Positions 11,173 through 19,465 of a stretch of DNA of 47,628 bases are shown here, piece by piece. The stretch comes from Lachnospiraceae bacterium (GTDB taxonomy: Bacteria > Bacillota > Clostridia > Lachnospirales > Lachnospiraceae), in the NCBI GenBank assembly GCA_017434885.1, contig JAFSGE010000043.1, positions 1 to 47,628 of the forward strand, given 5' to 3'. Numbering within the stretch: position 1 is the stretch's first letter; each line of letters begins with the position of its first letter. The notes under the pieces are model-generated. The model was not told the DNA's origin, did no database searches, and saw only the letters and a program-made list of their open reading frames with translations. The translations under genes and the position numbers were made by a program.

Positions 11173-11304
11173 AGGCTGTTTTCATATAATCTGCTCATGA
11201 GACGGCTCAAGAACAAACGAAAAAGACAGCCCCAAATAACGAGCATATAATACGCGGGCGATAAAAGAAAGGAAGCACAAATGTGCAGAAGGGTGAGGTA
11301 GTAA

Positions 11305-12114
11305 ATGAACATTGAAATAGCAAACAGATTGGTGAACTTAAGAAAAAGTAATAATCTTTCTCAAGAAGCGCTGGCAGAGAAGCTTGGTATCAGCAGACAG
11401 GCAGTAAGTAAGTGGGAACGTGCAGAGGCATCTCCCGATACCGATAATTTAATTTTACTTGCAAGACTTTACGGTGTGTCATTAGACGAGCTTTTAAGAA
11501 CAGAAGATGAGATTCCCATGCCGGAAGCTTACGATTATGAAGAATCTGAAAATTGGGGAAGCGGAGACGGAAGTGCAAATGACAGCAGTACATATGATAA
11601 GGAAAGTGATGAATATGTACATATCGGATTCCGCGGCATTCATGTAAAAGATAAGGAAGATGAAGTGCATATCGGTTGGGACGGTATTCATGTATCGGAA
11701 AAGCATGGTGACGAAGTACATATTGATAAGAAGGGAGTCTATGTGAACGGAGAGAAAAAAGATCCTGAGTGGTTTTCCCATCATGCACATTTTCCGATTT
11801 CCCTGATAGTTATTATTGTATATATCGTTATTGGTTGTGCGTGGAATGCATGGCATCCGGGCTGGCTGTTGCTTTTCCTGATTCCGATTTGGCATTCCCT
11901 TGTAGAAGCCATTGAAAAGAAAAACGCAAGCAAGTTTGCGTATCCGGTCCTTGTAGTGCTTGTTTATCTGTATCTTGGATTTTTCCAGCTTCTTTGGCAT
12001 CCGGGCTGGGTAGTCTTTTTGACAATCCCGTTATACTATTCACTGTGTGATTATTTTAAATCACTTGCAAGAAGACGCGCGGCGAAAAGAATGGGGGATC
12101 AAAATGAAGAATAA
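11305..12114 (+). CDS. XRE-family regulator with membrane tail and triple HIxxxGIHV repeat
   Basis: The protein has 269 residues. A Cro/C1 helix-turn-helix occupies residues 7-60 (LSQEALAEKLGISRQAVSKW). The linker has three short repeats, YVHIGFRGIHV, EVHIGWDGIHV and EVHIDKKGVYV (about 105-149). The C-terminal part has four membrane segments in two similar pairs, each with WHPGW (183-187 and 231-235), an internal duplication. The next gene, DUF4097, overlaps its end. A one-component membrane-tethered regulator of an envelope operon is a reasonable inference. Confidence 0.85.
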   Translation: MNIEIANRLVNLRKSNNLSQEALAEKLGISRQAVSKWERAEASPDTDNLILLARLYGVSLDELLRTEDEIPMPEAYDYEESENWGSGDGSANDSSTYDKESDEYVHIGFRGIHVKDKEDEVHIGWDGIHVSEKHGDEVHIDKKGVYVNGEKKDPEWFSHHAHFPISLIVIIVYIVIGCAWNAWHPGWLLLFLIPIWHSLVEAIEKKNASKFAYPVLVVLVYLYLGFFQLLWHPGWVVFLTIPLYYSLCDYFKSLARRRAAKRMGDQNEE

Positions 12115-13063
12115 GAGCATGTGGATTGCAGCGGTGATTATGATACCGCTTGTAACATTGGTAAGTTTTATTTGTGTAAAGGAGTCAAAAAATATGGGAA
12201 CAATAGCAGGTTTTGCAATCGGACAGGCAGAGCTTAGAAATACGATAGAAATACCCTTATCGGAAGCAAACAGCTTAGAAGCGGACTACGGAAGTCCCAA
12301 CTTAAAAATATATCCTACAGACGGGGATACCATTATCATTAAGGAATATTTGCACAGTGATGACGCAACGGCGGAATGTGTTATTGAAAATAAGAAAGCT
12401 ACAGTGAAATCAAGAAAGACTATTACACTTGTGCTGATGGGAACCGGTGAGAGAATCGAGATTTATCTTCCCAAGGAAGGAATCAAGGAACTGGATTTAA
12501 AGACAGCCAGCGGAAATATTACGGCAGATGAAGCATTTGCAATTACGGCAGAGGAAGTGAGTGTAGCGGCGGCAAGCGGCAATATCAAATGGCGTGATAC
12601 CGATGCAAAAAAGGCATATTTTACAGCGGCAAGCGGTAATATTAAAGTGTTTGATATTGTAGCAGAAGAAGTTGTGGTTACCACGGCAAGCGGAAACATT
12701 GACACAGAGAATGTGACAGGAATATTGACCGCAACAGCAGCCAGCGGAAATATTGATGCACTTGCGGTGAAAGGCTGCGGAAGCGTAACGGCAAGCAGCG
12801 GTAATGTAAAAATGGAACTGGAGGAAGTGACCGGAGACATCAGCCTTAAGACAAACAGCGGTGGCGTGAAGCTGCTTTTACCAAAAGGCTTGTCCTTTAC
12901 CTTTGAAGCCCAGACCTCAAGCGGAAATATCAGCACTGCATTTGATGAACAGCTTTCGTATAACAAAAGGGGAAATCAGGCAAGCGGAACTGTAGGCGCA
13001 AGCCCTGCCTTTGCAGTTTCTGCAAAGGCAAGCAGCGGCAATGTGAAGATTACTGAACAGTAA
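12104..13063 (+). CDS. DUF4097 beta-repeat protein with membrane anchor
   Basis: The protein has 319 residues, with an N-terminal membrane segment (about 6-22) and a body made of tandem beta-strand repeats marked by A-S-G-N-I/V about eight times, as in DUF4097 adhesin-like proteins that form a beta-helix. The ATG at 12104 overlaps the regulator gene by 11 bases and has GGGGATCAAA upstream. An in-frame start at 12047 would need a much longer overlap. It is convergent with queT, and the two genes overlap by 14 bases at their 3' ends. Confidence 0.88.
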   Translation: MKNKSMWIAAVIMIPLVTLVSFICVKESKNMGTIAGFAIGQAELRNTIEIPLSEANSLEADYGSPNLKIYPTDGDTIIIKEYLHSDDATAECVIENKKATVKSRKTITLVLMGTGERIEIYLPKEGIKELDLKTASGNITADEAFAITAEEVSVAAASGNIKWRDTDAKKAYFTAASGNIKVFDIVAEEVVVTTASGNIDTENVTGILTATAASGNIDALAVKGCGSVTASSGNVKMELEEVTGDISLKTNSGGVKLLLPKGLSFTFEAQTSSGNISTAFDEQLSYNKRGNQASGTVGASPAFAVSAKASSGNVKITEQ

Positions 13064-13547
13064 AAATTCTGTTTGCGTACTTCTGCAAAGAAAACAGTAA
13101 TATCATTCCCAGCACACCGCAGGAAATGATTTCTCCTGCCGTAACGGTTACAAAGGAAAACCAAAGGGGTTTGATACCGTAGGCATATAACAGAACAAAA
13201 GGAACGATAACTGCGTTGGAAAGAATGGGCGGTATGGGAGCCAGCCATTTGTACCGGCGCAGTTTTCTTGTAAATACGGCACCGATTAAGGTTGCCAGAG
13301 AACCGAAAATAATGTCGGGAAGAGCACAGCCTGTCATCACATTGGATAAAAGACAGCCGATAAAAAGTCCCGGTATGGCAGCAGGGGTAAAATAGGGCAG
13401 AATGGTAAGTGCCTCAGAAAAACGAATCTGAATGGCTGAGGATGCCAAGCCTAAAGCATTAGCAATAAAAGTGAGCACTACGTAGAGCGCCGCAATCATG
13501 GCTGCGTGAACAAGCAGCATGACCTGGTTTTGATTGTTTGTTTTCAT
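13050..13547 (-). CDS. queT: QueT-type queuosine precursor transporter
   Basis: At 165 residues with five or six membrane segments, this is the S-component of an ECF transporter thought to import a queuosine precursor. The motif QIRFSEALTILPYFTPAAIPGLFIG (landmarks RFSEALTILPYF and GLFIGCLLSN) is typical of the QueT/DUF988 family. CAGGAG lies ahead of the ATG. It is transcribed from a near-perfect promoter through a structured leader, consistent with preQ1-responsive control. Confidence 0.9.
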   Translation of the reverse strand: MKTNNQNQVMLLVHAAMIAALYVVLTFIANALGLASSAIQIRFSEALTILPYFTPAAIPGLFIGCLLSNVMTGCALPDIIFGSLATLIGAVFTRKLRRYKWLAPIPPILSNAVIVPFVLLYAYGIKPLWFSFVTVTAGEIISCGVLGMILLFSLQKYANRIFTVQ

Positions 13548-13559
13548 ATTTTTTTCTCC

Positions 13560-13616
13560 TGTAGTTTTGTTTTTTCTCCGCAGGGCGGATTGGTCAGGAA
13601 GGTTTCGAACTGACCG
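13560..13616 (-). promoter_or_regulatory. Candidate preQ1 riboswitch leader of queT
   Basis: On the minus strand the RNA starts near 13616 and at once forms GGTCAG-ttcgaaaccttc-CTGACC (13592-13615), then TCCGC-cct-GCGGA (13577-13589), then an A-rich stretch before the ribosome site. A leader with two stacked hairpins ahead of queT fits a preQ1 riboswitch. The order of elements is closer to class II or III than class I; the class cannot be settled by eye. Confidence 0.5.
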
Positions 13617-13622
13617 ATTTTC

Positions 13623-13650
13623 AGTATACTACGAATGGGCGGAATGTCAA
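13623..13650 (-). promoter_or_regulatory. SigA-type promoter of queT
   Basis: TTGACA (13645-13650) and TATACT (13623-13628), read on the minus strand, are 16 bases apart. The -35 box is perfect and the -10 box differs at one base. The predicted start near 13616 falls at the first base of the leader structure. Confidence 0.8.
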
Positions 13651-13660
13651 GGTGCCTGTG

Positions 13661-13689
13661 TGTACTTTTAGAAATGATTGGAGTATAAT
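13661..13689 (+). promoter_or_regulatory. Candidate promoter of the exonuclease gene
   Basis: TATAAT at 13684-13689 lies 17 bases after TGTACT (13661-13666), a poor -35 box. It is divergent from the queT promoter, and the downstream gene starts 57 bases later. Confidence 0.5.
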
Positions 13690-13745
13690 TAATAGATACA
13701 CGAATCATATTTTTATATGAGAAATATGGAAGAGAAAAGGATAAA

Positions 13746-14435
13746 GTGAAAATGGCACAGAGAAACAAAGGAAAACGTCTGGCAAAATATATTGGAGATT
13801 ATGTGGTATTTGATTTAGAGACAACAGGCATTAATCAGGAACTTGATGACATTATAGAAATTTCGGCGATTAAGGTGAAAAATCATGAAATTACGGAAGA
13901 ATTTTCCACACTGGTAAATCCCGGCAGGAAAATTCCGAAGGCGGCAACGGCTGTCAACGGAATCACGGACGAAATGGTATCGGATGCACCGGACATCGCT
14001 ACAGCGATGGAGGCATTTCTTACTTTTATAGGAGAAGAGGTACTGGTGGGACATAATATCCACACCTTTGATACTAACTTTGCCTATGATGCCGCTATGA
14101 ATAGTCTGGGAAAAGAACTTCACAATGATTACATTGATACGTTGTATATGGCGAGAAGATGTCTGCCGGAGCTTTCCCATCACAAGCTTACGGATGTGTC
14201 AGCGCACTTTTGTATTGAGACAGAGGGCGCCCACAGGGCATTATGCGACTGCAGAATGAATCAGCGCTGCTATGAAGAGATGGGCAAGCTGATGCAGGAG
14301 AAGGAAATGCCGGATGAGAAGGTACAGATTTGTCCGCAGTGCGGCAGTGAATTGATTCTCCGAAAAGGAAAGTTCGGGGTGTTTTACGGGTGCAGCGGAT
14401 TTCCGGGATGCCGTTTTACAAGAAATGTGAGATAA
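13746..14435 (+). CDS. DnaQ-type 3'-5' exonuclease with C-terminal zinc finger
   Basis: The protein has 229 residues. DEDDh exonuclease motifs are present: Exo I FDLETTG (about 22-28), Exo II HNIHTFDTNF, and Exo III HRALCDCR. The C-terminus has a four-Cys topoisomerase-type zinc ribbon (CPQCG...YGCSGFPGCRF, about 197-223). GTG at 13746 has AAAAGGATAAA at good spacing; ATG at 13752 is the alternative. The family acts in proofreading-like or repair degradation of DNA; the zinc finger suggests single-stranded DNA binding. Confidence 0.87.
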   Translation: MKMAQRNKGKRLAKYIGDYVVFDLETTGINQELDDIIEISAIKVKNHEITEEFSTLVNPGRKIPKAATAVNGITDEMVSDAPDIATAMEAFLTFIGEEVLVGHNIHTFDTNFAYDAAMNSLGKELHNDYIDTLYMARRCLPELSHHKLTDVSAHFCIETEGAHRALCDCRMNQRCYEEMGKLMQEKEMPDEKVQICPQCGSELILRKGKFGVFYGCSGFPGCRFTRNVR

Positions 14436-14439
14436 GATA

Positions 14440-16038
14440 ATGGAGCAGAAAAGAGTAGCAGAATTATTAGAGAAGCTGATGCGGGAGTGCGGACTGGGAG
14501 AAATCATTGCTGATATTCAGCCGGTATCCGGCGGCTTTATGCATCGGATGTACAAGGTAATAACCGATAGCGGAATTTATGCAGTAAAGCATCTAAACGC
14601 AGAAATAATAAAAAGACCGGATGCACAGGAAAATTTTGCAAGGGCAGAACGGATAGAGGGGATTCTTGAGAAAAAGGATATTCCCATTGTGCCGGCGATG
14701 GTAATTTGCGGCAGGAAAATGCAAAATATTGAGGAGCAGTTTTTCTATGTGTTCCGATGGCAGGAGGGACGGATTGCTGATTGGAACCATATTTCTGAGG
14801 AACAGTGCTATAAAGCCGGGAATATTCTTGGAAGAATCCATGCCATTAAACCAAAGAATGCGGAACGGCAGAATCCTGAATTAAGCCGGATAGATTGGCA
14901 TGACTATGTGCTGAAAGCAAAGGAGAAGGATGTAAAGCTTGCGTCTTTGTTAGAAGATAATGAAGAACTTCTGGTCTATGCGCAGAAAGAACTGAATAGG
15001 GCAAGAGCTTCTTTGCCGCCTATGATATGCATATCCAATGAAGATATGGACCCTAAGAATGTCATGTGGGATAACGGAACTCCCCGGGTAATTGATTTGG
15101 AGTGTTTAGATTATGGCAATCCTATCTCACATGCCATGCAGCTTGCATTGCAATGGTCAGGAATTGTTACCTGCAAGATGAACATTGACCGGATGATAGC
15201 GTTCTTTGACGGCTATCTTGAGGCGTATGATAACTGCTTTCGGGGGTATGGTGATATTGTCGGTGTGGCATATACCTGGGTCGAGTGGTTGGAGTATAAT
15301 ATCCAAAGAGCATTGGGCAACTGTATTGATGAAAAGGAAAGAGAATTAGGTATTTCCGAGGTGAAAAATACCATTGACAGGATTGCGTATATCCGAAAGC
15401 AGGAGCCACAGATTAAGGAGGCGTTGAGTACAAGGTTAAGAAAAGTAAATGTATCCCGGTATGATAATCATGATGAACAAATCTGCTATTATGAACTATT
15501 GCTTGGGAGAGAAATTTCAGATATTCCCGGGTATAGCCTTCCTGCCGGATATAAGTTTATGCCTTATTCTGACGGAGATAAGGACAACTGGATTGAGATT
15601 GAGATGTCAGCAAAAGAGTTTACAAATTATGAGCAAGGGGTGGCGGCATGGAACCGTTATTATGCAAATAGTTTGGATATACTTCCGCAGCGTATGTTTT
15701 TTATTGAAAATGATAAGGGAGAAAAAATTGCCACAGCTACAGCCTTTTATGATATTTATGGAAGGGATACTTCCGGTGCAGGATGGCTCCACTGGGTAGC
15801 GGTGAAAAGGGAGTATCAAGGTAAAGGGCTTTCAAAACCGTTAATAACATATGTTCTCCACATTATGAAGGGATTGGGATATACATATGCTAAGATTCCG
15901 ACGCAAACCAATACATGGCTGGCGTGTAAGGTTTATTTGGACTTGGGTTTTACACCGATAAAGGAAAATTTGGAGCATAGTTATGAAGGGTGGAGAATTA
16001 TTAAATCTTTAACTGGGCATAGTGCGATTGGAATATAA
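14440..16038 (+). CDS. APH-fold phosphotransferase fused to GNAT acetyltransferase
   Basis: The protein has 532 residues. The N-terminal half (about 1-340) is an APH/choline-kinase-like fold: GGFMHRMYKV is the nucleotide loop, SNEDMDPKNVMW the catalytic loop and VIDLECLDYGNP the metal-binding strand. The usual His-Gly-Asp reads Asn-Glu-Asp, but the catalytic Asp and Asn remain. The C-terminal 150 residues are a GNAT domain with WLHWVAVKREYQGKGLS. It starts four bases after the exonuclease gene. The substrate is unknown; a small-molecule or antibiotic-modifying role is inference only. Confidence 0.82.
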   Translation: MEQKRVAELLEKLMRECGLGEIIADIQPVSGGFMHRMYKVITDSGIYAVKHLNAEIIKRPDAQENFARAERIEGILEKKDIPIVPAMVICGRKMQNIEEQFFYVFRWQEGRIADWNHISEEQCYKAGNILGRIHAIKPKNAERQNPELSRIDWHDYVLKAKEKDVKLASLLEDNEELLVYAQKELNRARASLPPMICISNEDMDPKNVMWDNGTPRVIDLECLDYGNPISHAMQLALQWSGIVTCKMNIDRMIAFFDGYLEAYDNCFRGYGDIVGVAYTWVEWLEYNIQRALGNCIDEKERELGISEVKNTIDRIAYIRKQEPQIKEALSTRLRKVNVSRYDNHDEQICYYELLLGREISDIPGYSLPAGYKFMPYSDGDKDNWIEIEMSAKEFTNYEQGVAAWNRYYANSLDILPQRMFFIENDKGEKIATATAFYDIYGRDTSGAGWLHWVAVKREYQGKGLSKPLITYVLHIMKGLGYTYAKIPTQTNTWLACKVYLDLGFTPIKENLEHSYEGWRIIKSLTGHSAIGI

Positions 16039-16096
16039 AAAAGCAAGAGTAGTTATTGGAACTGAACACTTGTATAAAGTGGAGCATAAGAGTATG

Positions 16097-16152
16097 AATG
16101 CTTCGGCTGATTTTGCAGTGCAATGCATTTTAGCCGAAGCATTTTATTTTTA
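16097..16152 (+). terminator. Strong terminator after the APH-GNAT gene
   Basis: AATGCTTCGGCT (16097-16108) and AGCCGAAGCATT (16132-16143) form a perfect 12-bp stem and are followed by TTATTTTT. Confidence 0.85.
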
Positions 16153-16181
16153 GAAATTTTTTGCCTGAGTCATAAACAACG

Positions 16182-16210
16182 TTGACATGTGTAAGAAATA
16201 ATGCTATTAT
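16182..16210 (+). promoter_or_regulatory. SigA-type promoter of the AbiEi island
   Basis: TTGACA (16182-16187), a 17-base spacer and TATTAT (16205-16210). The match is strong, and it places transcription start near 16217, so any start codon at 16182 for the next gene is excluded. Confidence 0.85.
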
Positions 16211-16244
16211 ATGTGTAAATAAAAATGCAAAAGGAGAAATGCAC

Positions 16245-16976
16245 ATGAATGATTTGCTCATGATATATATGGATTATAATATGGATGATATGGAAGAAAG
16301 ATTGCGCATTGAAGAGGAAATTAAATATCTCGATAAGCTTGTTGAAAAGCAGGGGTGGAAGTATTCCGGAGTTGCCAATACTTATATTCCCATAGTGAAT
16401 CAGACAAGGGAGGAAACGGTGGATAAAGTATTGGAAGCGATTGTAGCGGATGAGCGACTAAAAAAATATTCTCCTAAAGTGCTTACCGGTATGATGACAA
16501 ATGCTTGTGCTTTGCAAGAAATCGATCTGCAACACATGACAAAACCAAGTGAGATAAAGTATAATCGTTATGAGAAGTATTATTTGCAGAATAAAAAATT
16601 GGCACATGGAATTATTGTAGATGATGATAAAAAAATTCGTGACGGATATATATCCTACCTGCTGGCAGAGAAATATGGGTGTAATGTAGATGTCATTGAA
16701 GTTCCCAAAGAAAGTGCTATTGCTAAACTGGTAATCGGACATCATGTGAAATATGATACGGAACAAAGTGCATATGTGAAGAAAACAAGCAGGAGATATG
16801 CATGGATTTACACGCTTCGTGAGGCGGTTGTTCAGGGAGACATTTTACTTGTTCAAACGAGCAAGGGAAACGATTATATGCAGGTTGAAAAAATTACTAA
16901 CGTTGCAGGAAGGAAAGCAATTAACAAATATAAAAAAGTAAAAAGAAATATTACTGCAATAAATGAAATTAATTAA
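16245..16976 (+). CDS. Unknown protein encoded ahead of an AbiEi antitoxin
   Basis: The protein has 243 residues and I do not recognise it. The N-terminus is acidic and helical (MNDLLMIYMDYNMDDMEERL), the middle has IIVDDDKKIRDGYISYLLAEKYGC, and the C-terminal 60 residues (GDILLVQTSKGNDYMQVEKI) look like a small beta-barrel. AAAGGAGAAATGCAC precedes the ATG at 16245. It has its own strong promoter, is AT-rich, and lies 13 bases ahead of the antitoxin gene. A toxin or defence component is possible from context only. Confidence 0.55.
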   Translation: MNDLLMIYMDYNMDDMEERLRIEEEIKYLDKLVEKQGWKYSGVANTYIPIVNQTREETVDKVLEAIVADERLKKYSPKVLTGMMTNACALQEIDLQHMTKPSEIKYNRYEKYYLQNKKLAHGIIVDDDKKIRDGYISYLLAEKYGCNVDVIEVPKESAIAKLVIGHHVKYDTEQSAYVKKTSRRYAWIYTLREAVVQGDILLVQTSKGNDYMQVEKITNVAGRKAINKYKKVKRNITAINEIN

Positions 16977-16989
16977 AGGATGGCTGAAT

Positions 16990-17607
16990 ATGCAACAGAA
17001 AATTTATGAGAGGTTAGCAATAATAGAAAAGGATTGCACCGGATATATTGATACGAAGAAATTATTACAGTGCGGGTTAACCAATCGTCAAATTGGTCAG
17101 TTGCAAGAAGAAGGCTATTTGGAAAAAATAGTGAATGGACTGTTTTGGTTGTCTAAAGCAAAACACGATAAACCGAAAGATTATAAATTAATTGAGGTGT
17201 GTTTGGTAAATCCGAATGCAGTTATTTGTGCAGAAAGTGCGTGCTACATACACGGATTAATTGATGTGGAACCTAAAAAATTATCGATTGCTACAAAACG
17301 CAGTGATAGACATAAAATGAATATGCCATTTGAAATATCAAGGCATTATTATGCAGATTCTTATTTTGATCATAATATTATGACGGTAGAGACTGCATAT
17401 GGGGATTATTATATATATGATTTGGAGCGGAGCATAAGTGATTGCATCCGTTTCAAGGATGAAATACAACCGGAAATTTATGAGATGATTATTTCGAAGC
17501 ATAGGAAGATGCAAGAAGATGCCATGGTAAAGAGAATGATAGCTTATGCAAAGGCAATGAAGTTTGAAAAGAAAATGCGTGAGGAGATTGGGAAAGAGGA
17601 AACATAA
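16990..17607 (+). CDS. AbiEi-like antitoxin / transcriptional regulator
   Basis: The protein has 205 residues. An N-terminal winged-helix part (residues 1-55, YIDTKKLLQCGLTNRQIGQL) is followed by the AbiEi C-terminal fold (AVICAESACYIHGLI, LERSISDCIRFKDEI). AbiEi is the antitoxin and repressor of type IV AbiE toxin-antitoxin systems, whose toxin AbiEii is a nucleotidyltransferase. No AbiEii follows here. The ATG at 16990 has AAAGGA nine bases upstream; an ATG at 16963 inside the previous gene is less likely. Confidence 0.8.
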   Translation: MQQKIYERLAIIEKDCTGYIDTKKLLQCGLTNRQIGQLQEEGYLEKIVNGLFWLSKAKHDKPKDYKLIEVCLVNPNAVICAESACYIHGLIDVEPKKLSIATKRSDRHKMNMPFEISRHYYADSYFDHNIMTVETAYGDYYIYDLERSISDCIRFKDEIQPEIYEMIISKHRKMQEDAMVKRMIAYAKAMKFEKKMREEIGKEET

Positions 17608-17624
17608 ATAAGGGGAGTTGTGGT

Positions 17625-17729
17625 TTGACAAAAATTGAAACTACTTTTGATGAAGATACGGTATGGTTATCGATTGACCAGATGGCAGAGTTGTTTCAGA
17701 GAGACCGAAGTGTAATTGGAAAGCAATAA
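17625..17729 (+). pseudogene. RhuM-family virulence protein, N-terminal remnant
   Basis: From a TTG start the frame reads TKIETTFDEDTVWLSIDQ then MAELFQRDRSVIGK, the conserved beginning of RhuM / Fic-linked proteins, and stops at tandem TAA codons after 34 residues. Full-length relatives have around 300 residues. After a frameshift the sequence decays into AT-rich DNA. It is the relic of a longer gene that once followed abiEi. Confidence 0.7.
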
Positions 17730-17784
17730 TAATTATTTATTAAAGGAATAATTAATCGAATGAAAAAAGTAAATAGATAATTGT

Positions 17785-17818
17785 AAGGATGTGATACTCT
17801 GTTGTTACATCCTTTTTT
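17785..17818 (+). terminator. Terminator downstream of the RhuM remnant
   Basis: AAGGATGT (17785-17792) pairs with ACATCCTT (17807-17814) and is followed by TTTT. The roughly 165 bases from here to spoIIID hold no gene. Confidence 0.7.
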
Positions 17819-17924
17819 GATGCTGTTGGTATACTGTCCAAGTTGTTGAGTCGTTTAGAATGTGATAAAATTGAAGCTAAGAATATAAGGAAATTTCAAT
17901 TTTATTTTTCATTTTATCAGGCCA

Positions 17925-17955
17925 TGGAATAACCTTTCATACTTTTTCATACACT
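17925..17955 (+). promoter_or_regulatory. Candidate SigE-type promoter of spoIIID
   Basis: CATACACT (17948-17955) fits the -10 consensus of the mother-cell sigma factor SigE (CATACA-T). About 15 bases upstream GGAATAAC is a possible weak -35. In Bacillus, spoIIID is known to be SigE-dependent; here this is inferred from the match and position. Confidence 0.45.
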
Positions 17956-17983
17956 GTAAAAAAGTATTCTGAGGGGATTTCCT

Positions 17984-18238
17984 TTGAAAGATTATATCGA
18001 GGAAAGAGCAATCGATATTGCCAATTATATTATTGAAAATAATGCCACAGTAAGGCAGACTGCGGGACAGTTCGGGATTAGTAAATCGACCGTACATAAA
18101 GACGTAACAGAGCGCCTGATGCAGGTGAATCCTGCGCTTGCCAAGGAGGCGCGCAAGGTGCTCGACGTCAACAAATCCGAAAGGCACATTCGCGGCGGTC
18201 TGGCAACCAGAGAAAAATATCTGCATCAGAACGCATAA
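17984..18238 (+). CDS. spoIIID: Sporulation transcriptional regulator SpoIIID
   Basis: This 84-residue, full-length SpoIIID is the mother-cell DNA-binding regulator active after SigE. The protein reads MKDYIEERAIDIANYI, has a helix-turn-helix TVRQTAGQFGISKSTVHKDV, and ends RGGLATREKYLHQ, all hallmarks. It starts with TTG, with GAGGGGATTTCC upstream. It indicates that the organism belongs to an endospore-forming lineage. It is monocistronic or reads into the PfkB gene 89 bases away. Confidence 0.95.
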   Translation: MKDYIEERAIDIANYIIENNATVRQTAGQFGISKSTVHKDVTERLMQVNPALAKEARKVLDVNKSERHIRGGLATREKYLHQNA

Positions 18239-18327
18239 CGGACAAATCAGAGAGATGCAATTAAAAAGTATAGCAAAAACGGTATACTACCAAGAAACAC
18301 GAAAGCGTACAAAAAGGAGAGGTGCAT

Positions 18328-19449
18328 ATGAAAAACAAAAAAGCAATCGCAGCAGGGCATATTTGTATTGATATCACACCGCTTTTCCCGGATAAAAAAG
18401 TATCCGATGTGAATAAAATCTTATCTCCGGGAAAACTGATTCGGATGGAGGGCGTGGATATTCACACCGGTGGCAGTGTGGCAAACACCGGCCTTGCCAT
18501 GAAGATTCTTGGTGCGGATGTGAGCCTTATGGGCAAAATCGGTGATGATGAGCTTGGTGCACTGATTCTGGAGATTTTGAAAAAATATAATGCGGATAGT
18601 GGAATGATTGTGGATAAAGAAGCACAGACTTCCTATTCGGTGGTACTTGCGGTTCCCGGAATTGACCGTATTTTTCTGCATGCGCCGGGGGCAAATGATA
18701 CATTTTGTTACGAGGATTTAGACTTCGGTCAAATTGAGCAGGCTACGCTGTTTCACTTCGGATATCCGCCTATTATGAAAAATATGTATGAGAATGAGGG
18801 AGAGGAACTGGTGCGCATCTTACGGAAAGTAAAGGAATGCGGCGCGGCAGTTTCTCTTGACATGTCTTCGGTGGATGCTTCCTCCGCCGCGGGGCAGGCT
18901 AATTGGGTACAAATACTGAAAAAAGTTCTTCCCTATGTGGATTTCTTTGTGCCTAGCGTAGAAGAACTGTGTTTTATGATAGACAGACCGCGTTATGAGC
19001 AGTGGGAAGTGCGGGCAGCAGGCAGAGATGTGACGGAAGTACTTACCTTGGAGGATATTAAGCCGTTAGCAGATAAGGTGATTGAAATGGGTACTCGTGT
19101 TGCACTGATTAAATGCGGCGCACCGGGAATGTATTATAAGACAGCTGATAAGGAAAAAATGGAATCACTGTGCAAGCAGCTTGAACTAAGTGCAGAGCAG
19201 TGGATTGAAAAGGAAGGCTTTGAGAAAAGCTATCAGCCGGATATAGTGCTTTCGGGCACGGGAGCAGGAGATACCAGCATTGCGGCTTTTCTCTGTTCGG
19301 TTCTGAATGAAAGCTCTCTTGCAGAGGCTTTGCAAATGGCAACGGCAACAGGGGCAAGCTGCGTGGCAGCCTACGATGCTCTGAGCGGGTTAAAACCATT
19401 TGATGAATTAAAGCGTAAAATTGCGTCCGGTTGGGCAAAGAACGAATAG
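18328..19449 (+). CDS. PfkB-family carbohydrate kinase
   Basis: This 373-residue ribokinase/PfkB-fold sugar kinase shows GGSVANTGLAMKILG in the N-terminal sugar-binding region and the C-terminal signature GTGAGDTSIAAFL with the catalytic Asp. AAAAAGGAGAGG lies at correct distance from the ATG at 18328. The aldolase gene follows 16 bases later, so the two probably act in one pathway: a sugar is phosphorylated and then cleaved. The actual sugar is unknown. Confidence 0.88.
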   Translation: MKNKKAIAAGHICIDITPLFPDKKVSDVNKILSPGKLIRMEGVDIHTGGSVANTGLAMKILGADVSLMGKIGDDELGALILEILKKYNADSGMIVDKEAQTSYSVVLAVPGIDRIFLHAPGANDTFCYEDLDFGQIEQATLFHFGYPPIMKNMYENEGEELVRILRKVKECGAAVSLDMSSVDASSAAGQANWVQILKKVLPYVDFFVPSVEELCFMIDRPRYEQWEVRAAGRDVTEVLTLEDIKPLADKVIEMGTRVALIKCGAPGMYYKTADKEKMESLCKQLELSAEQWIEKEGFEKSYQPDIVLSGTGAGDTSIAAFLCSVLNESSLAEALQMATATGASCVAAYDALSGLKPFDELKRKIASGWAKNE

Positions 19450-19465
19450 AGGGAGGATACAGAAG

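Noticed and set aside
12480-13050. Regular repeats in the DUF4097 gene as a possible CRISPR or tandem repeat array
   Set aside because: The repeats are codons for Ala-Ser-Gly-Asn-Ile strands with varied spacing and stay in frame.
16182-16244. Upstream start codon for the unknown gene of the AbiEi island
   Set aside because: It lies at the -35 box of a strong promoter, ahead of the transcription start.
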